DNA from: Melieria omissa
Taxonomy: Eukaryota > Arthropoda > Insecta > Diptera > Ulidiidae
DNA: 64,000 bases
Direction: 5' to 3'
NCBI GenBank assembly: GCA_963971225.1
Contig: OZ020267.1
Coordinates: 152,201,920-152,265,919 of the forward strand
In this document: positions 1 through 10,447 of the stretch, piece after piece
How the letters are laid out: every line of letters starts with the position of its first letter
How positions within the stretch are numbered: position 1 is the first letter of the stretch
The notes under the pieces: generated by a model
Databases searched by the model: none
Told to the model about the DNA's origin: nothing
Seen by the model: the letters and a program-made list of their open reading frames with translations, nothing else
Made by a program: the position numbers and the translations under genes

Positions 1-997
1 CGGCTGTCACTGGAGCTGGAACTCGAAGCTAGGCGAGGCAGCACGCAACAACAACAATACTATAAAATTGTAGTTGCTTTTTTTTCTACTGGCGCTCTGA
101 CTTTGAAACTGGTCGTGCTGTCGGCCAACACTGGACTTGGCCGGCTGATTGGCTCACTGACCAACCAGCTGACTGGCTATGCCACTGCGCCGCGGCGATT
201 AAGATGTGTCGTTCGATATGCTAATGTTGTCGGTTGTTGATTGTTGAGTGTCGATCGACTCTCGCTGTTGCTGCTTCTTCTTGCTGCTGCCTTGTCGTCG
301 TTGATGATGCGTGCGATAAGCGTTGCCATTCGTTGCTGTGCTTATTCTTGCTCGCGTATCGCTTACAACTTTTTTCCGTCTCTCCGATTTGTATTTTTCA
401 TGCGATTATTTTTTTTTATTCTTTGCGTATTTATTTTAATTACACGTTCATGGCTTGCATAAGAATTTTTTGTTGTCTCCCCCCCTTCGATTCCCCACCA
501 ACGGCCGCCAAGAATACGCAACCTTCTGTTGCGGGCGGGGATTTTTCCGCTGTTTGTTGTTGTTGTTGTCGTTTAAGGGTAATTTCGTATTTGTTGTCTT
601 TGCTTCCATTTAAGTTCTATGTGGATTTGCTGTCTGTGTGCGTAGTTGTTGTTGTTTCGATTTGCTTGTGTCTTTGTAAATACGGAAGGAACTTATCAGC
701 GAAATGCCGCGTCGTCATAAAAATTCGGCAGCCTTGAGCAGTGTTTTGTTTTATATTTATAATATTTTTTTTGTTTTGTATTGAGCTATTGAGATTTTCT
801 ATAGAAATTTGTTGTTGTTTTGAGATTCTAGTTAACGCCGCAAGTGCGTTTGATGTGCGTGTTGAATTTCAAATTGAAAAGTTCTTCGGGGAATTTATGG
901 ATGTTGCGCGACTGGAATTTCGTGGGTTGGCGTAGAATTTCTATGACGTCAAAGGGGGCCAAATGTCTGTGTTTTATTAAATTAAGCTTTGTAATAA
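1..997. other. Host noncoding DNA, no gene seen
   Basis: TTG/TTC-rich (complement CAA/GAA) sequence with several short open frames that look like low-complexity translations (poly-Cys/Val/Leu runs). I see no conserved domain, no convincing start context and no transposon ends. The first ~200 bases are CpG-containing and GC-richer than what follows, which could be the edge of an exon or regulatory block, but nothing proves it. Confidence 0.5.
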
Positions 998-1252
998 AAA
1001 AATCATTTGATGAGTTATACAAAACTTGGCATAAAACGTGTTGAAATCAGTTTAGTTAAATTTGTCAGTTATTTCTAAGATTTTCATAAATTATATAAAA
1101 CATTGTGTGATGAAATGTGATACAAAAAATAATTTGATGAGTTATACAAAACTTTGTAAAAAAGGTGTTGAATTTCATTTACAAAAATTTTAATTTTTTT
1201 TTCTCACTTCTTTCATAAATTATACAAAAGTTTGTGTAATGAAATGTGATGC
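998..1252. repeat. Two-unit diverged tandem duplication, ~127 bp period
   Basis: Two adjacent units each start around 'tttgatgagttatacaaaact' (1006 and 1133) and end in 'gaaatgtgat' after an 'aaattataNaaaa' block (about 1089 and 1217). The offset is constant at about 127 bp across these anchor words, so this is a local tandem duplication that has since diverged. No coding capacity. Confidence 0.75.
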
Positions 1253-3103
1253 TGTAATATTGATTTGTTTTTTAATTAGAATTATCAGAATTTTCAGAAT
1301 TATTGTAACAATTATCCACCAAATAACATTTCTGCACGCCACGAATGGCCAAAGGCTCTCGATTTTCATTAACTTCTAATCAAGACTAACAAAATTGTTT
1401 TTAATAATAGACTCATTCTACACGCTTACCCTCTGGTCAAAAGACAGCTTCATCGCCAGCTGACAAGGTCGCTCAAGACCTGAGCTCAGCTTCTTGCGTT
1501 CGCTTATCCATGTTTGCAGCATTTCCATCTCATGTGTGACATTCTCGCCATATTCTCTCTAGTCAAATCCCGTATTTGAACAAATTTTCGTGTCCCAAGT
1601 GCCGCCCACTCAAAAAAAACAAACAACCCAAATGACAAATGACAGCCTCATTAAAATTCCTCAACTGTCCGCGCAGACCGCATCAAACGCACCAAAACCG
1701 CGCGCGCGCGTTGATTGTGTTTGACAAAATATTTGTCTGATTATGATTGAGTCTGCCAAATGAACATGTGTCATACTGCCTGCTGTCAGCCGGATTGGTA
1801 AATATTTGCAACAATGCAGTAATTTATGCTTCATTCTCTGCAGAGAAACGCGCACAAACAAAGCCGAAGAGAAAAAAGCCAATCAGACGCTTCGCATTCA
1901 AATGAAATTTATTACGCGCCCCATCATTCAATTGTGTTGCTTTTGTGTCATGTCGTACACAACATCGAGCATGGGCGCCAATGCAGCCGCACACACACAC
2001 ACGAAGCGCCGCAAAGCCGTGAAGAGCCTTAAATCAAGCGTCGAACGCACACAATGACAGTCAATAAATGCGCAGCCCAAAAAAAATCCAAGCAATCGAG
2101 GCTAAAGCCAGCCAAAGCTACAACAACAACGACAGCAATGAAATGCCAAAATTGTATGCAGCCGCGCGCAGAAGTCCATAATTCACCGGCTGACCAAAAA
2201 TCAACAAACGGCAAAAGCTGACCGAATAATGGTGCGGCTGGTCTGCTGGCCGAGCGTCGGCGCTGGGTGCGCGCTCATTAATAAAAGCGACGGCAAGCGT
2301 GATTTTTGCTCTAAAATAAAATATCCGCGCAGCGAAAGATACAAATTGGGTGCCACCGGCCGCTGCTGCATGGACGGCATATGAATTGTTGGCCGAAAAA
2401 AGCACAAGAAGCCGCAGCGATAGCAAAAAAAGAATCGCACGCGAAAAGTGTCATTTATTAATATTGAAAAGTTTGCAGTGGCAGCAGCAGCAAAAAAGGC
2501 GCACAGAACGGCCAACCAAGGCGAGAAAGAAGCGCAAAAACGGCTCGCATCGAGTGTGAGTGTGTGTGTGTGTGTGTGCACAGAGCGGTGCACGGTGGCC
2601 AGCGAGGCGCTAGAAAGGTGGTCTCGCTGATAGGGGAAGCAAAGGGATATGAACGGCAGCAATGGTTGGAGGAAAAGAAGGAAGTAAGGGGACAGGGAAT
2701 AACAGGGAATTAAAGACAGGTGAATGCATGCACAATGGGACGAATGTATAAATGAATTAATGAAGAACAAGTAGATCGGCCTAGATTGAAATATATCAGG
2801 AAATAAAGGCTGATGAACGAATGTACAATCAATGAATAAATTTTTGAATGACAGTAAACATGAATGCTTGGACAGAGGGCCGACTGAACCAGCGAATGAA
2901 AGGAACAAAATGGATGCAAACAATGAGATGAACAGGCGAGGCACAGTCAAAGGTCAAATAGGTAGGGAGATAGCAATACTGATGGAACTATAGATGGTGT
3001 AATAACATCGATAGGAAAACGAAAGACATAACGTAAAGAAGAAGATTATGCAGATGGAAACGTAATTATCTAAGAAACAAAAAGATGTATGAGTAGAAGA
3101 ACA
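1253..3103. other. Host noncoding DNA
   Basis: No gene recognised. The longest open frame here (minus strand, 2201-2950) is the complement of a purine-rich, GT-repeat-containing stretch and translates to low-complexity Ser/Leu/Phe/His-Thr sequence without a domain. A CpG/CAG-rich segment (about 1960-2600) contrasts with the purine-rich AT segment that follows (2640-3100). Nothing else supported. Confidence 0.5.
2553..2580. repeat. (TG)n microsatellite
   Basis: About 11 uninterrupted TG dinucleotides following 'gagtgtgag'. A simple sequence repeat in noncoding DNA. Confidence 0.9.
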
Positions 3104-3105
3104 TA

Positions 3106-3835
3106 TTGCACACCTACTACAAAAGTGACACAACTCAAAATTTTAAATTTTTCAGGAAACGCAAAAAACTGTTTTTGAGCTGAATAAATTTTTTTTAAAT
3201 AGGATAGGAAAAGAAATAGGATCTTTAGGATAAGCTACAAACATTTTTTTTAATTACCACTAGAAAATCCAAAATTTTGAGTTGTGACTAATTTTTTATT
3301 AATAATAAAATAATTATTGAATTATTTTAAGTTATGTCACTTTTCCTGAATTTAATAATTATAAATGACAGTTAAAAAGTTGAAAGAAAAATTTTGAAAA
3401 TTCTAAATTAATTGTTTTATTTTTAAATTTTTACTAAAATTGTCTTAACTTTACTTAACCTTAACATCAACAAACATTTATTTCGTTAACCCTTTCGCCA
3501 CATGTTTTTAATGGGGAAATTTATAATTTTAAATTTTACGTTTTAGGCTTTTGTGCAACATTCCACAAAATTTTTTTTAATTTTTATACTCGGACCCTGC
3601 ATTTTAGAGTGTTTTTCTATGAGAGGCTGTAATAATTACTAAACCATAAAACTTTTTACGCATAACGAAAATTTGAATATTTCTTCATTTACTTCAACCA
3701 AAATTAAAAACAAAAAGTATCTAAATTGAAAGAAAACGTCAAATTAAAAAGTTCACTCATATTTTCTGCTTCTTCTTCCTTTACTATATCAAGATAAAAA
3801 TTTTGAGTTGTATCACTTTTGAAGTGGGTGTGCGA
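3106..3835. mobile_element. TA-flanked MITE, 'TCGCACACGCAC' family, older copy
   Basis: Left end starts TTGCACACCTACTAC after TA (3104-3105). The right end is the inverse, ...GTGGGTGTGCGA, ending at 3835. The first ~300 bp align closely to the element at 61168-61780 (shared words such as 'aactgtttttgagct' and 'aatgacaNttaaaaagt'). It encodes nothing. TA duplication and ~40-bp terminal inverted repeats suggest a nonautonomous Tc1/mariner-type element. The right TA has decayed to TG. A second, unrelated element (3490-3800) is inserted inside it. Confidence 0.8.
3490..3800 (-). mobile_element. Truncated TTAA-type (piggyBac-like) MITE nested in the 3106 MITE
   Basis: TTAA (3486-3489) followed by CCCTTTCGCCAC. 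The ~310 bp after it are the reverse complement of the right two thirds of the element at 10448-10951, including the 'ttttctgcttcttcttcctttac' block near 3770. The other end is missing, so it is a one-ended copy. Relative to the host MITE alignment with 61168-61780, the extra sequence starts exactly at the TTAA, which supports later insertion. Confidence 0.75.
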
Positions 3836-4011
3836 TGTATATTTTTTTATTTTATTAAATATAGCGAGGCACTGCGTTGGTTCAGGATGGATATATATAG
3901 GGTTTTCGAACAAGAGGTGTTATTTTGAATCACCCGGTATTTCGGTAGCTGTCACTTTTGAAGCTTTTATTCTTTGACATTTGACAAGTAGAAACTACGC
4001 CATTACTAAAA

Positions 4012-4709
4012 ATGGAACGATACACGCTTCAACAACGCATTGAAATTATTAAAATTCAGTACAAAAATTGTGAAAATCTTGCAGTCACAGTTCGCAAAAC
4101 TAAAGCATTTTTGGGTCGTCGTGAAGCACCTTGTCGGACCGCAATACAGAAATTGGTGAAAAAATTCGAGCTGTTGGGACAAGTTAGTGATGAGAAGAAT
4201 AAAACCCGTGCACGTCGCTCAAGAACAACTGAGAATATTGCTGCTGTAGCCCAAAGTGTTGAAGAAAACCCAGGTTTGTCGATTTCTCGTCGTTCTTTGG
4301 AATTGTGTATTCCAAAATCGTCATTACACCGTATTTTGCATAAAGACTTGGGTCTTAAGGCTTATAAAGTTCAGTTAACACAAGAACTCAAGCCGACCGA
4401 TCATCAACAACGTCGTGTCTTTGCTGATTGGGTCCTCTGGGTGTTATCTCTGGAAGAGGTGATCACAATTGGCCACCGAGATCTTGTGATTTAACACCTT
4501 GCGACTTCTTCCTTTGGGGCCACGTGAAAGATAAGGTGTACGCCAACAGCCCAGCGTCGATTCAAGACCTCAAAGATATAATTCGTGAGGCTATCGAGGA
4601 CATAAGGCAGCCACTTTGCGATTTGGCTATGGAAAATTTCATGAAAAGGATATGGTCCTGTAAGCGTGGTCGTGGTGGCCATTTGGCTGATGTTGTTTTT
4701 CAGTATTAA
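4012..4709 (+). pseudogene. Tc1/mariner-superfamily transposase, internally deleted and frameshifted
   Basis: The start MERYTLQQRIEII at 4012 opens an N-terminal DNA-binding part with two helix-turn-helix regions, ending in the family motif ELKPTDHQQRRVFADWV near 4430. This architecture is typical of insect Tc1/mariner transposases carrying the DUF4817-like N-terminus. The frame then jumps and resumes at about 4460 in another frame with NWPPRSCDLTPCDFFLWG and a C-terminal tail to 4709. The middle, which should contain the first two catalytic aspartates, is absent. The third acidic residue (D in PCDFF) remains. Not functional. Confidence 0.85.
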
Positions 4710-4729
4710 CGGCATACCTTCCTCTTTAT

Positions 4730-4987
4730 CAGACATGGGGGACTAAATAAATTTGAGTGGTAGTTGAATTTTTTCCACTAATCACTGAATTTAATGGCAG
4801 TGGCAGTGGTAAAAAGTACCACTACAAAAAATTAGTGGAAGAAAATTGCACTACCACTAAATAAAGATCAGTGATTAGTGGAAAAAATTCAGCTACCACT
4901 AAAATTTATTTAGTGGATAATGGAAAATATCCCAGCAGACCTCTAGTGGTAGTGGTAGTGGATTTTAGTGCAAAACCCCCATGTCTG
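4730..4987. mobile_element. hAT-type MITE nested in mariner, perfect 8-bp TSD
   Basis: 258 bp beginning CAGACATGGGGG and ending CCCCCATGTCTG (12-bp perfect TIR), flanked on both sides by CTCTTTAT (4722-4729 and 4988-4995). The 8-bp duplication and CAG start are the hAT signature. Inside is a second long inverted repeat: 4756-4788 pairs with 4868-4900 over 33 bp with one mismatch. GTGGTA/TACCAC words recur about ten times. No coding capacity. It sits just after the transposase relic's stop and before the mariner right TIR, so it landed after the mariner did. Confidence 0.92.
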
Positions 4988-5094
4988 CTCTTTATTATGA
5001 AATAAACATCCGATCTTTTATCTCAAAAAATTCAATTTTTCTGTGAATACCAAAATAACACCTCTTGTTGGAAAACCCTATATTAAAAGTAAAG

Positions 5095-5395
5095 AGATAG
5101 CATTTAGAGTGGTTATGGACTCTTGTTTTGAACCCATCGAAATCACAGATGGTTGAAAAAAAACCTGCAGGGTCTAGAAACGAACTCTCTTTCTCTCTCG
5201 CAAACTGCTGAAACATCGTTCCAACATGGAAAGCATGGGGTCTTGTGTTCGAACGGGTAGCTCCGGGGAATACGCGGAATAATGGCATCAGACTGCTCAT
5301 CTTCTTTGCACAATTATCGAAAAAGTATTTGTGAAATAATGCCACACATACCACGTTTCAATCGTTGCTTCAAGGAGTCAATAAAGCTGGATACC
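5095..5395 (-). pseudogene. CR1-like non-LTR retrotransposon ORF2, C-terminal fragment
   Basis: Read on the minus strand, the segment contains VALFHKYFFDNCAKKMSSLM, then a TRSNTRPHAFHV-like stretch, and ends with FDGFKTRVHNH. This succession (FYRYF..CS.E, TR....HPF, F..LFK.RVN.) is the C-terminal tail seen after the reverse transcriptase in CR1-like insect non-LTR elements. The usual 'LWN.LP' segment is lost and the frame shifts near 5354. A second fragment of the same family lies at 40222-40385. It abuts the right end of the mariner element. Confidence 0.65.
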
Positions 5396-7700
5396 CTGCT
5401 GTTCCCTATAAGCTTAATCGCACGGGTTTTCACAAAGGTATACAGGAAAAAGATGGATACGTTGTAAAGAACATAATCAAAGATCATAAGTCATAACAAT
5501 GAAGAAATGGACAAGAGAAGTAGGGACGCAACGGTTAGATGTACAAATGTCCAGGATGAAAGATAGCTCAATAATTAAACTTTGAAATGTATATCGACAT
5601 AAGAGTAAAACTATGATGATCAGTGAGGAAAAAATATACAGTAAGATAGATGGATGGATAGATGGTAGAAAAGCAGATGAAAAAAGAGAAAACACAAATA
5701 GAGGTCATAAAGAAGGTCGAAAAGATATGGAAAGTTGGCCTGGGTTCAAAGGTTATATGAAGGAAAAGAAACAGTAAATTATTTTATAACCAAGCAGAGA
5801 GAGTTCGACCAGCAGACCAGATGGAAGCATAGTTAGAATCAATAAGTATCCCTATTGGTGGTCCGCCACAGTATAAATGATCAGAGTTAAGAACGCAGAC
5901 AGTAGACAAACGAACGGACAGACAGAGATATCAGATATCAGCCAAAATGCCAGCGGCAACAATGCGCGCCGTCACTGGATGCGACGGTCACTTGCGTATG
6001 CAGCGCCACACGCCGCTACTTTGGCTGCATTTGGACACGACTGGCTGCAGTTGTCGGCATTGGTGCCGTGTGATTTTTCGCATGCATGACGCACGCTGTC
6101 GGACACCGCGCTTTATTATTCTTCTTCTTCTGCCTGGCATGGCGATGGTTACGTCTTGGCCGGCTGACAGACACAACAGCCGCAACGCATGTGACGCGCA
6201 TACAAATGCGACAAGAATTCTTTGCCAATTGCTTTTGTGCAGTTGTGGTCAGCGAAGCGGTCAGCACCTACGCGTGCGCCATCAGCCGGAGTTGGCGCGA
6301 TGATTGACTGTCGCAAACGCGTATCTTGCGCGTTCTGATTGTGCGCACGCGCGCACGAACGCGCCGCTCATTGCAACTACAACTGAGCTATGGAGGGAGC
6401 GGGGAGCGAGGCGCACAGTAGTTGCCCACTTTGGCTGCGCTGACTAAGCGCAGTCGATGCAGCGCGACTGCCGCATCGTGTGCGCTGCATACCAGAACGT
6501 CGTCGGATCGATCACCGAAAGATGACAATCGACTCGACGCTCGGCGCTGATTCGCAATAATTAAAAAAATTGCAAGAATCCATTTTAGCTTTCCCAGCCG
6601 CGCCGGGACTGGAAAACGACAGTGAGGGAGCGAATTGCATTTGCATTGCGCTGATTAGCCGGCTGACTGACTGGCTGGCTGACTGGCTGGGTTGGGTGTG
6701 TAGACGAGCATCGGCGCAGCATACCAAATGAAGCGCTTTGTTGTTGCCCGGCGCCCATTGCCAACTGGCGCAATAGCGGCCGCTAAACTCCGCAGGCGCA
6801 GCAACGCTCAGCTGAAACATCAACAGCTGCGGCACAAAGTGTCGGCGCGCATCTTTGACGGCCACTTTGCATAAAAGTTGCTGCCTCCTGGCCGATTCTT
6901 CTTCTTCTTTTTTTCATGCCGCTAAGTAGCGAACAAATATTGCACGCTTTTGTTTGCCAATGCGGATTTTTCCAGCGCAATTAAAATCTTCTGCCACTTT
7001 TGCGCCACTCCGCCCTGTCGCCTTTCTTGCGGCCGCTTTTGTTGCTAGTTTGTTGTGCTATTTAGTGTGCTGGCTGCTGGCGGCTGTTGTTGTTGGCATT
7101 GCTGTGTTGCTTTTGCAGGAACGTGAGTGGATTTTAATTAACAGTTGCGCGTTGTACCTTGAAAATGAGAGAAAAACAACTGTCGCTTCAGCAGCAGCAA
7201 CAACAACAACCACAACAACAACAACAACTGCAACAATATAAAATGCATTTGTTCCGCATTAGTCGCTGCATAGCGCGTCCAACAGTTGAAGGACAAACGG
7301 CCGGCCGTACCCAATCATTTGGAAATGTTGCTTTGTTGCTTGCGCGACGACAAAACTAAACAATAACAACACATTGCAATATGGAAATTGAGGAATGCAA
7401 TTTTTTGTGCTGCAATTGTTGCATTGCCAATAAAAAACAAAACAAAACAGCAACCTAAGAAAATTTGATAGATGACTGGACGGTTGATTCTTGAGCGTTG
7501 ATAAGAAAACTTGAAGATTAAAGCAATTCGCTGCAAAGATTAGATAATGTTTTGAGGAAAGCTTATAGCAGTAAAGAATTCAATGAAGAATTCAATGATG
7601 AAGAAAATGAAGAAGTAGAATGAGAGTTTCAATGTCTGTAGATGTGTCTTCCAAAACTATATAAGAAATGCTCAATAAAACGAGGGTTGAGCTCATTAAG
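5396..7700. other. Host noncoding DNA with a CpG-rich block
   Basis: 5400-5870 is purine-rich and AT-rich. 5940-6860 is strongly CpG-rich with repeated CGC/GCGC words and could be a regulatory or promoter segment, although I see no convincing exon. A CTGG/CTGA tetranucleotide run lies near 6661-6692, and CAG/CAA runs at 7189-7235 give spurious Gln/Thr-rich translations. 7480-7680 is AT-rich. No gene supported. Confidence 0.5.
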
Positions 7701-7711
7701 AAGAACGAAGG

Positions 7712-7860
7712 CAGTGGCACGCACAAAGGGGGTTTGGGGGTTCAGCCTACTCCAAAACACAATAATTGCTGGTACAAAATATGGTTTCAAATAATATTCG
7801 GCCCAAAAGTTGTGCGTCAAATCCTTCTCCCCTCTCCCCTCGGAAATGAAATCTTGTCAG
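7712..7860. repeat. Dispersed repeat, 'atatggtttcaaat' family, copy 1
   Basis: Shares an ordered set of words with 57065-57200 and 60895-61030: CAGTGGCACGCAC-type start, 'aaatatggtttcaaat', a CCCCTC-rich stretch, then 'aaatgaaatct'. The three copies are strongly diverged. The CAGTG-like ends hint at a hAT-type MITE, but I could not find matching 8-bp duplications, so the class is unresolved. Confidence 0.55.
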
Positions 7861-7872
7861 GAATAGATTTAA

Positions 7873-8390
7873 CCCTTCGCTGCATGGCATTGCATATATG
7901 CAATGTTAACTTTTCATAGATTTGGAAACTATTTTGTTTACTATTTCACAGTCATTCATTCTTCAGTTGTGTCTTTTTTGTTAAAACATTTGATTAGTAA
8001 CGAAATTTTGCGTATAACATTGAAAGTATGTTCAAAAGAATCGAAAAAACAATAAGTATTTCGATTTGGTGAAAAATTTTTGGTTATTGATGGCGATGGT
8101 GATATGGCGGTGGCCGTCGCTCAGCTGTTTAGTGCGTTGAATTACGAGTATACAGTGACGCCTGACCTCTGTTCGACTCCCCGTAGTAGCCCACACTAAC
8201 ACATAGATAAAACCGACTTTCATTTCGGCGGTAGCGTTTTCACCAGGATATGGAAAATGTTCGCAAAACTTCTTTCATAGATACAGGAATTCAACAAAAC
8301 TTCCTTTTTACCATCAGATCTTCACAAGCAACAAGAATTATAGGACAAAAATGTCTTTCCTTGACGGAAATTAAATCATGCAACGAAGGG
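7873..8390. mobile_element. TTAA-type (piggyBac-like) element with SINE-like insert
   Basis: The left end CCCTTCGCTGCATG follows TTAA (7869-7872). The right end is the inverse, CATGCAACGAAGGG, followed by CTAA (8391-8394, one change from TTAA). TIRs match at 13 of 14 positions. No transposase. A tRNA-like segment (8090-8225) lies in the middle. TTAA targeting and CCC-starting ends are the hallmark of piggyBac superfamily elements. Confidence 0.8.
8090..8225 (+). mobile_element. tRNA-derived SINE-like segment (candidate)
   Basis: Contains a B-box match TGTTCGACTCC (about 8169-8179) and, 65-70 bp upstream, an A-box-like 'gtcgctcagctg'. GGTGGCC near the start and GTAGCCC after the B box could pair as an acceptor stem. 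The distances suit a Pol III internal promoter. No A tail or target duplication was identified and no second copy is in the window, so this remains a candidate. Confidence 0.45.
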
Positions 8391-8513
8391 CTAACGTCGC
8401 CACCAGATCTATAAAGAGTAGCTAAGGTTGTGGTAGACTCTGCTTCGGGATATCTATAGGAACAAAGAGTCCAATGTATTCCTTGCCAACATTATATTTT
8501 GCCAGTACGTTAA

Positions 8514-8596
8514 CCCTTTCAGTCACAATGTCCAATATATTGGACTACAGCCCATACAATTCATACAGAACGGGTTTATTTTCATGACGGAAAGGG
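8514..8596. mobile_element. Minimal 83-bp TTAA-type MITE
   Basis: CCCTTTCAGTCA...TGACGGAAAGGG between two perfect TTAA sites (8510-8513 and 8597-8600). TIRs match at 11 of 12. The interior contains the palindrome CCAATATATTGG. At 83 bp it is close to the minimum length that keeps two ends. Either it is an extreme deletion derivative of the CCCTTTC group or a pair of ends with almost no internal DNA. Confidence 0.75.
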
Positions 8597-8649
8597 TTAA
8601 AAGTGACCTAAGAGAACTGTTTAGATTAAGTTGAGTTGGATTAGTAACT

Positions 8650-9012
8650 TCAATTCAATAGTTTTCGAGTTACGATGTTTTAAATCTTCCGTCACTAGTC
8701 CGAAAACATCGAAAAGAAAACAGATTGAGTGGATTTTTATTTACGTTAAATACTGCTGACAGTTCAGATATAACTTGGACAGACTTCGCTAAATTCTCAA
8801 CGAGACTGGCTGCTGTTTGGTTCATTACTCTTAGAAATTGCGCGAGTTGATGGTAGAGATTGGAACTTCAACAGTTTTCGAGTTCAATGTTTTATGTCTT
8901 ATTCCGCCACTCCGAAAATATCCAAAAGAGAACAGGTTAGGTGGATTTTTATTTACGTTAACTACTACTGACAGTTTAACTTGCTCAGACTTCGCAGAAT
9001 TCTCAACGAGAC
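8650..9012. repeat. Two-unit diverged tandem duplication, ~210 bp period
   Basis: Matching words occur in order in both halves: 'agttttcgagtt' (8660 and 8873), 'gtggatttttatttacgtta' (about 8731 and 8940), 'ctgacagtt', 'agacttcgc' and 'aattctcaacgagac' (8792 and 8998). The offset is 206-213 bp. No coding potential. A local tandem duplication now noticeably diverged. Confidence 0.8.
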
Positions 9013-9206
9013 CAACTTCAATTTTATTCAAAACCCCTTACAATCTGTGAAAGTTTATAGAAGAATGTAGCAGAGGTTTGAATTTCAAAACCTAAAATCG
9101 CTGCTCAGCAAGCCACATGTGCCCCTACTTAGCAGAACAGAAACCAAAGGAATGTATTAAAATTGTTTGCATTTTTCAAATACGGCAATTTTTCAATATG
9201 AAAGTA

Positions 9207-10418
9207 GGGTAAAAGGTTCGGTTGTGGGCACCCCTTCGTATCTTTTGATAGAAAGCAGGCTGGGTTTTTTTGACTAAGGCCATTTGTTCATTATGGAACC
9301 ACGATCTGTTTGTGCCAAATACTGAGTCGAACAGACACGCCTGCTTTGTGCTGGGACCATATATATCTTTCTGTGCTTAAAAAATTAGACAAAAATTGTT
9401 TTCAACATTTTAAATTGTGTCATAAATCGAAGTAAATCCATCGAGAAGGCGAGTAAAATGCATTTTTATTTAGTAAATTTATTATACTTTGTGATCCAAT
9501 ATTGTTTACAACCAATATGGTTACCCCAAAAAAATGTGTGCCTACTTCTCAAAATGGCTGCCAAATTCGGTTGTGGGCACCGCAATTAGTTCGGTTGTGG
9601 GCACCCGTCTTTTAGTGAGTTGGTAAGTTTTGGTAAGTTATTTAATCAAATATGGTCTTTTAACGCATTTTTTGGTTGTTTTAGCTATATCATCCGAGGG
9701 TAAATAAAAAAAATCCTCCGATATCTTTTTTAATGTGCTGGATGTAATTTAACATTGTTCTGCAGATAAGCTAACCACAAAATCGACTGCCGCAGCGTGT
9801 GCGATTTCCCGAACCACTCTCCAACGCTACAAAAAGAAGGTGGAAGAAAATTTCGGAGACATCAAAGCTGTCGACGGTGGTGTTTTCTTCTTTTTCTTCT
9901 TTTCGAGGATGTTATCGAATCAGGTTAACTGCTGTTTTCCACCTTCTTCACGTCACAGCACTTGAAGAGTGTTGATTAATTAGGTTGAATTTAATTTTAC
10001 TTTAGGTCTTCTTGACAGCCCAGGAGAATGACTTGGTCACTTACATCTTGAAATGCCCGTCCATCTAAAGTGTGCCGGCAGGCGTACCAGCTACTTCACA
10101 TGCGTGCATTGTGCTTCAAATAATTAAAACTTAATATTTTTCTATATTCGTGTTGGTTTTTCTTCATATTTCCCCGTTTCCAGCAGATTTTCCAAGGGTG
10201 CCCACAACCGAACCAAAAAAAAATTTTCGTTAAAAATGACTACTTTACAAAATTAACAAAAAAAAATTTTCTATTTGACGGAATCGATTTACTTTTGTCA
10301 TTACTTGTAAGCTAAGGTCTCTAGCTTTCCATATATGTCAATATGTCCGATTAAGAAGAACTTGGTAAAAAGTTATGAGCCAAAAACAAAAAGGTGCCCA
10401 CAACCGAACCTTTTCCCC
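9207..10418 (+). mobile_element. pogo-like element with reiterated end motif
   Basis: TIRs of 26 bp (left starts GGGTAAAAGGTTCGG, right ends in its inverse, one mismatch) are flanked by TA (9205-9206 and 10419-10420). The 16-mer TTCGGTTGTGGGCACC occurs five times: in both TIRs, twice directly at 9566 and 9590, and inverted at 10197-10212. Inside is a decayed pogo/CENP-B-type transposase (9765-10125). Length 1212 bp, shorter than a complete pogo-like element (~2 kb or more), so it is a deletion derivative. Confidence 0.9.
9765..10125 (+). pseudogene. pogo/CENP-B-like transposase N-terminal fragments
   Basis: 9765-9890 reads STAAACAISRTTLQRYKKKV, a psq-type helix-turn-helix of the kind that opens pogo-like transposases. 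A typical splice acceptor (pyrimidines then CAG) sits just before it. 10006-10065 reads VFLTAQENDLVTYILKCPSI, matching the conserved segment that precedes the second DNA-binding domain. 10070-10123 reads VCRQAYQLLHMRALC. Stops and frame changes separate the pieces, and no DDE region remains. Confidence 0.75.
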
Positions 10419-10447
10419 TACTTTTTTCTGATTTGTTTCTTTCTTAA

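Larger units (their letters stand above)
3898..5080 (+). mobile_element. Internally deleted mariner-like element with 30-bp TIRs
   Basis: The left end TAGGGTTTTCGAACAAGAGG (3898 onward) and the inverted right end (to 5080) match over about 30 bp with one mismatch. Both are flanked by TA (3896-3897 and 5081-5082). Between them lie a decayed transposase frame (4012-4709) and a later hAT MITE (4730-4987). Without the MITE and its duplication the element is about 917 bp, shorter than the ~1.3 kb usual for this superfamily, so an internal segment of the transposase is gone. It is nonautonomous. Confidence 0.9.

Noticed and set aside
2201..2950. Longest open frame of the window (249 codons, minus strand)
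   Set aside because: Translation is Leu/Phe/Ser-rich with a His-Thr run from the (TG)n repeat. It is the complement of a purine-rich noncoding stretch and shows no domain or conserved motif.
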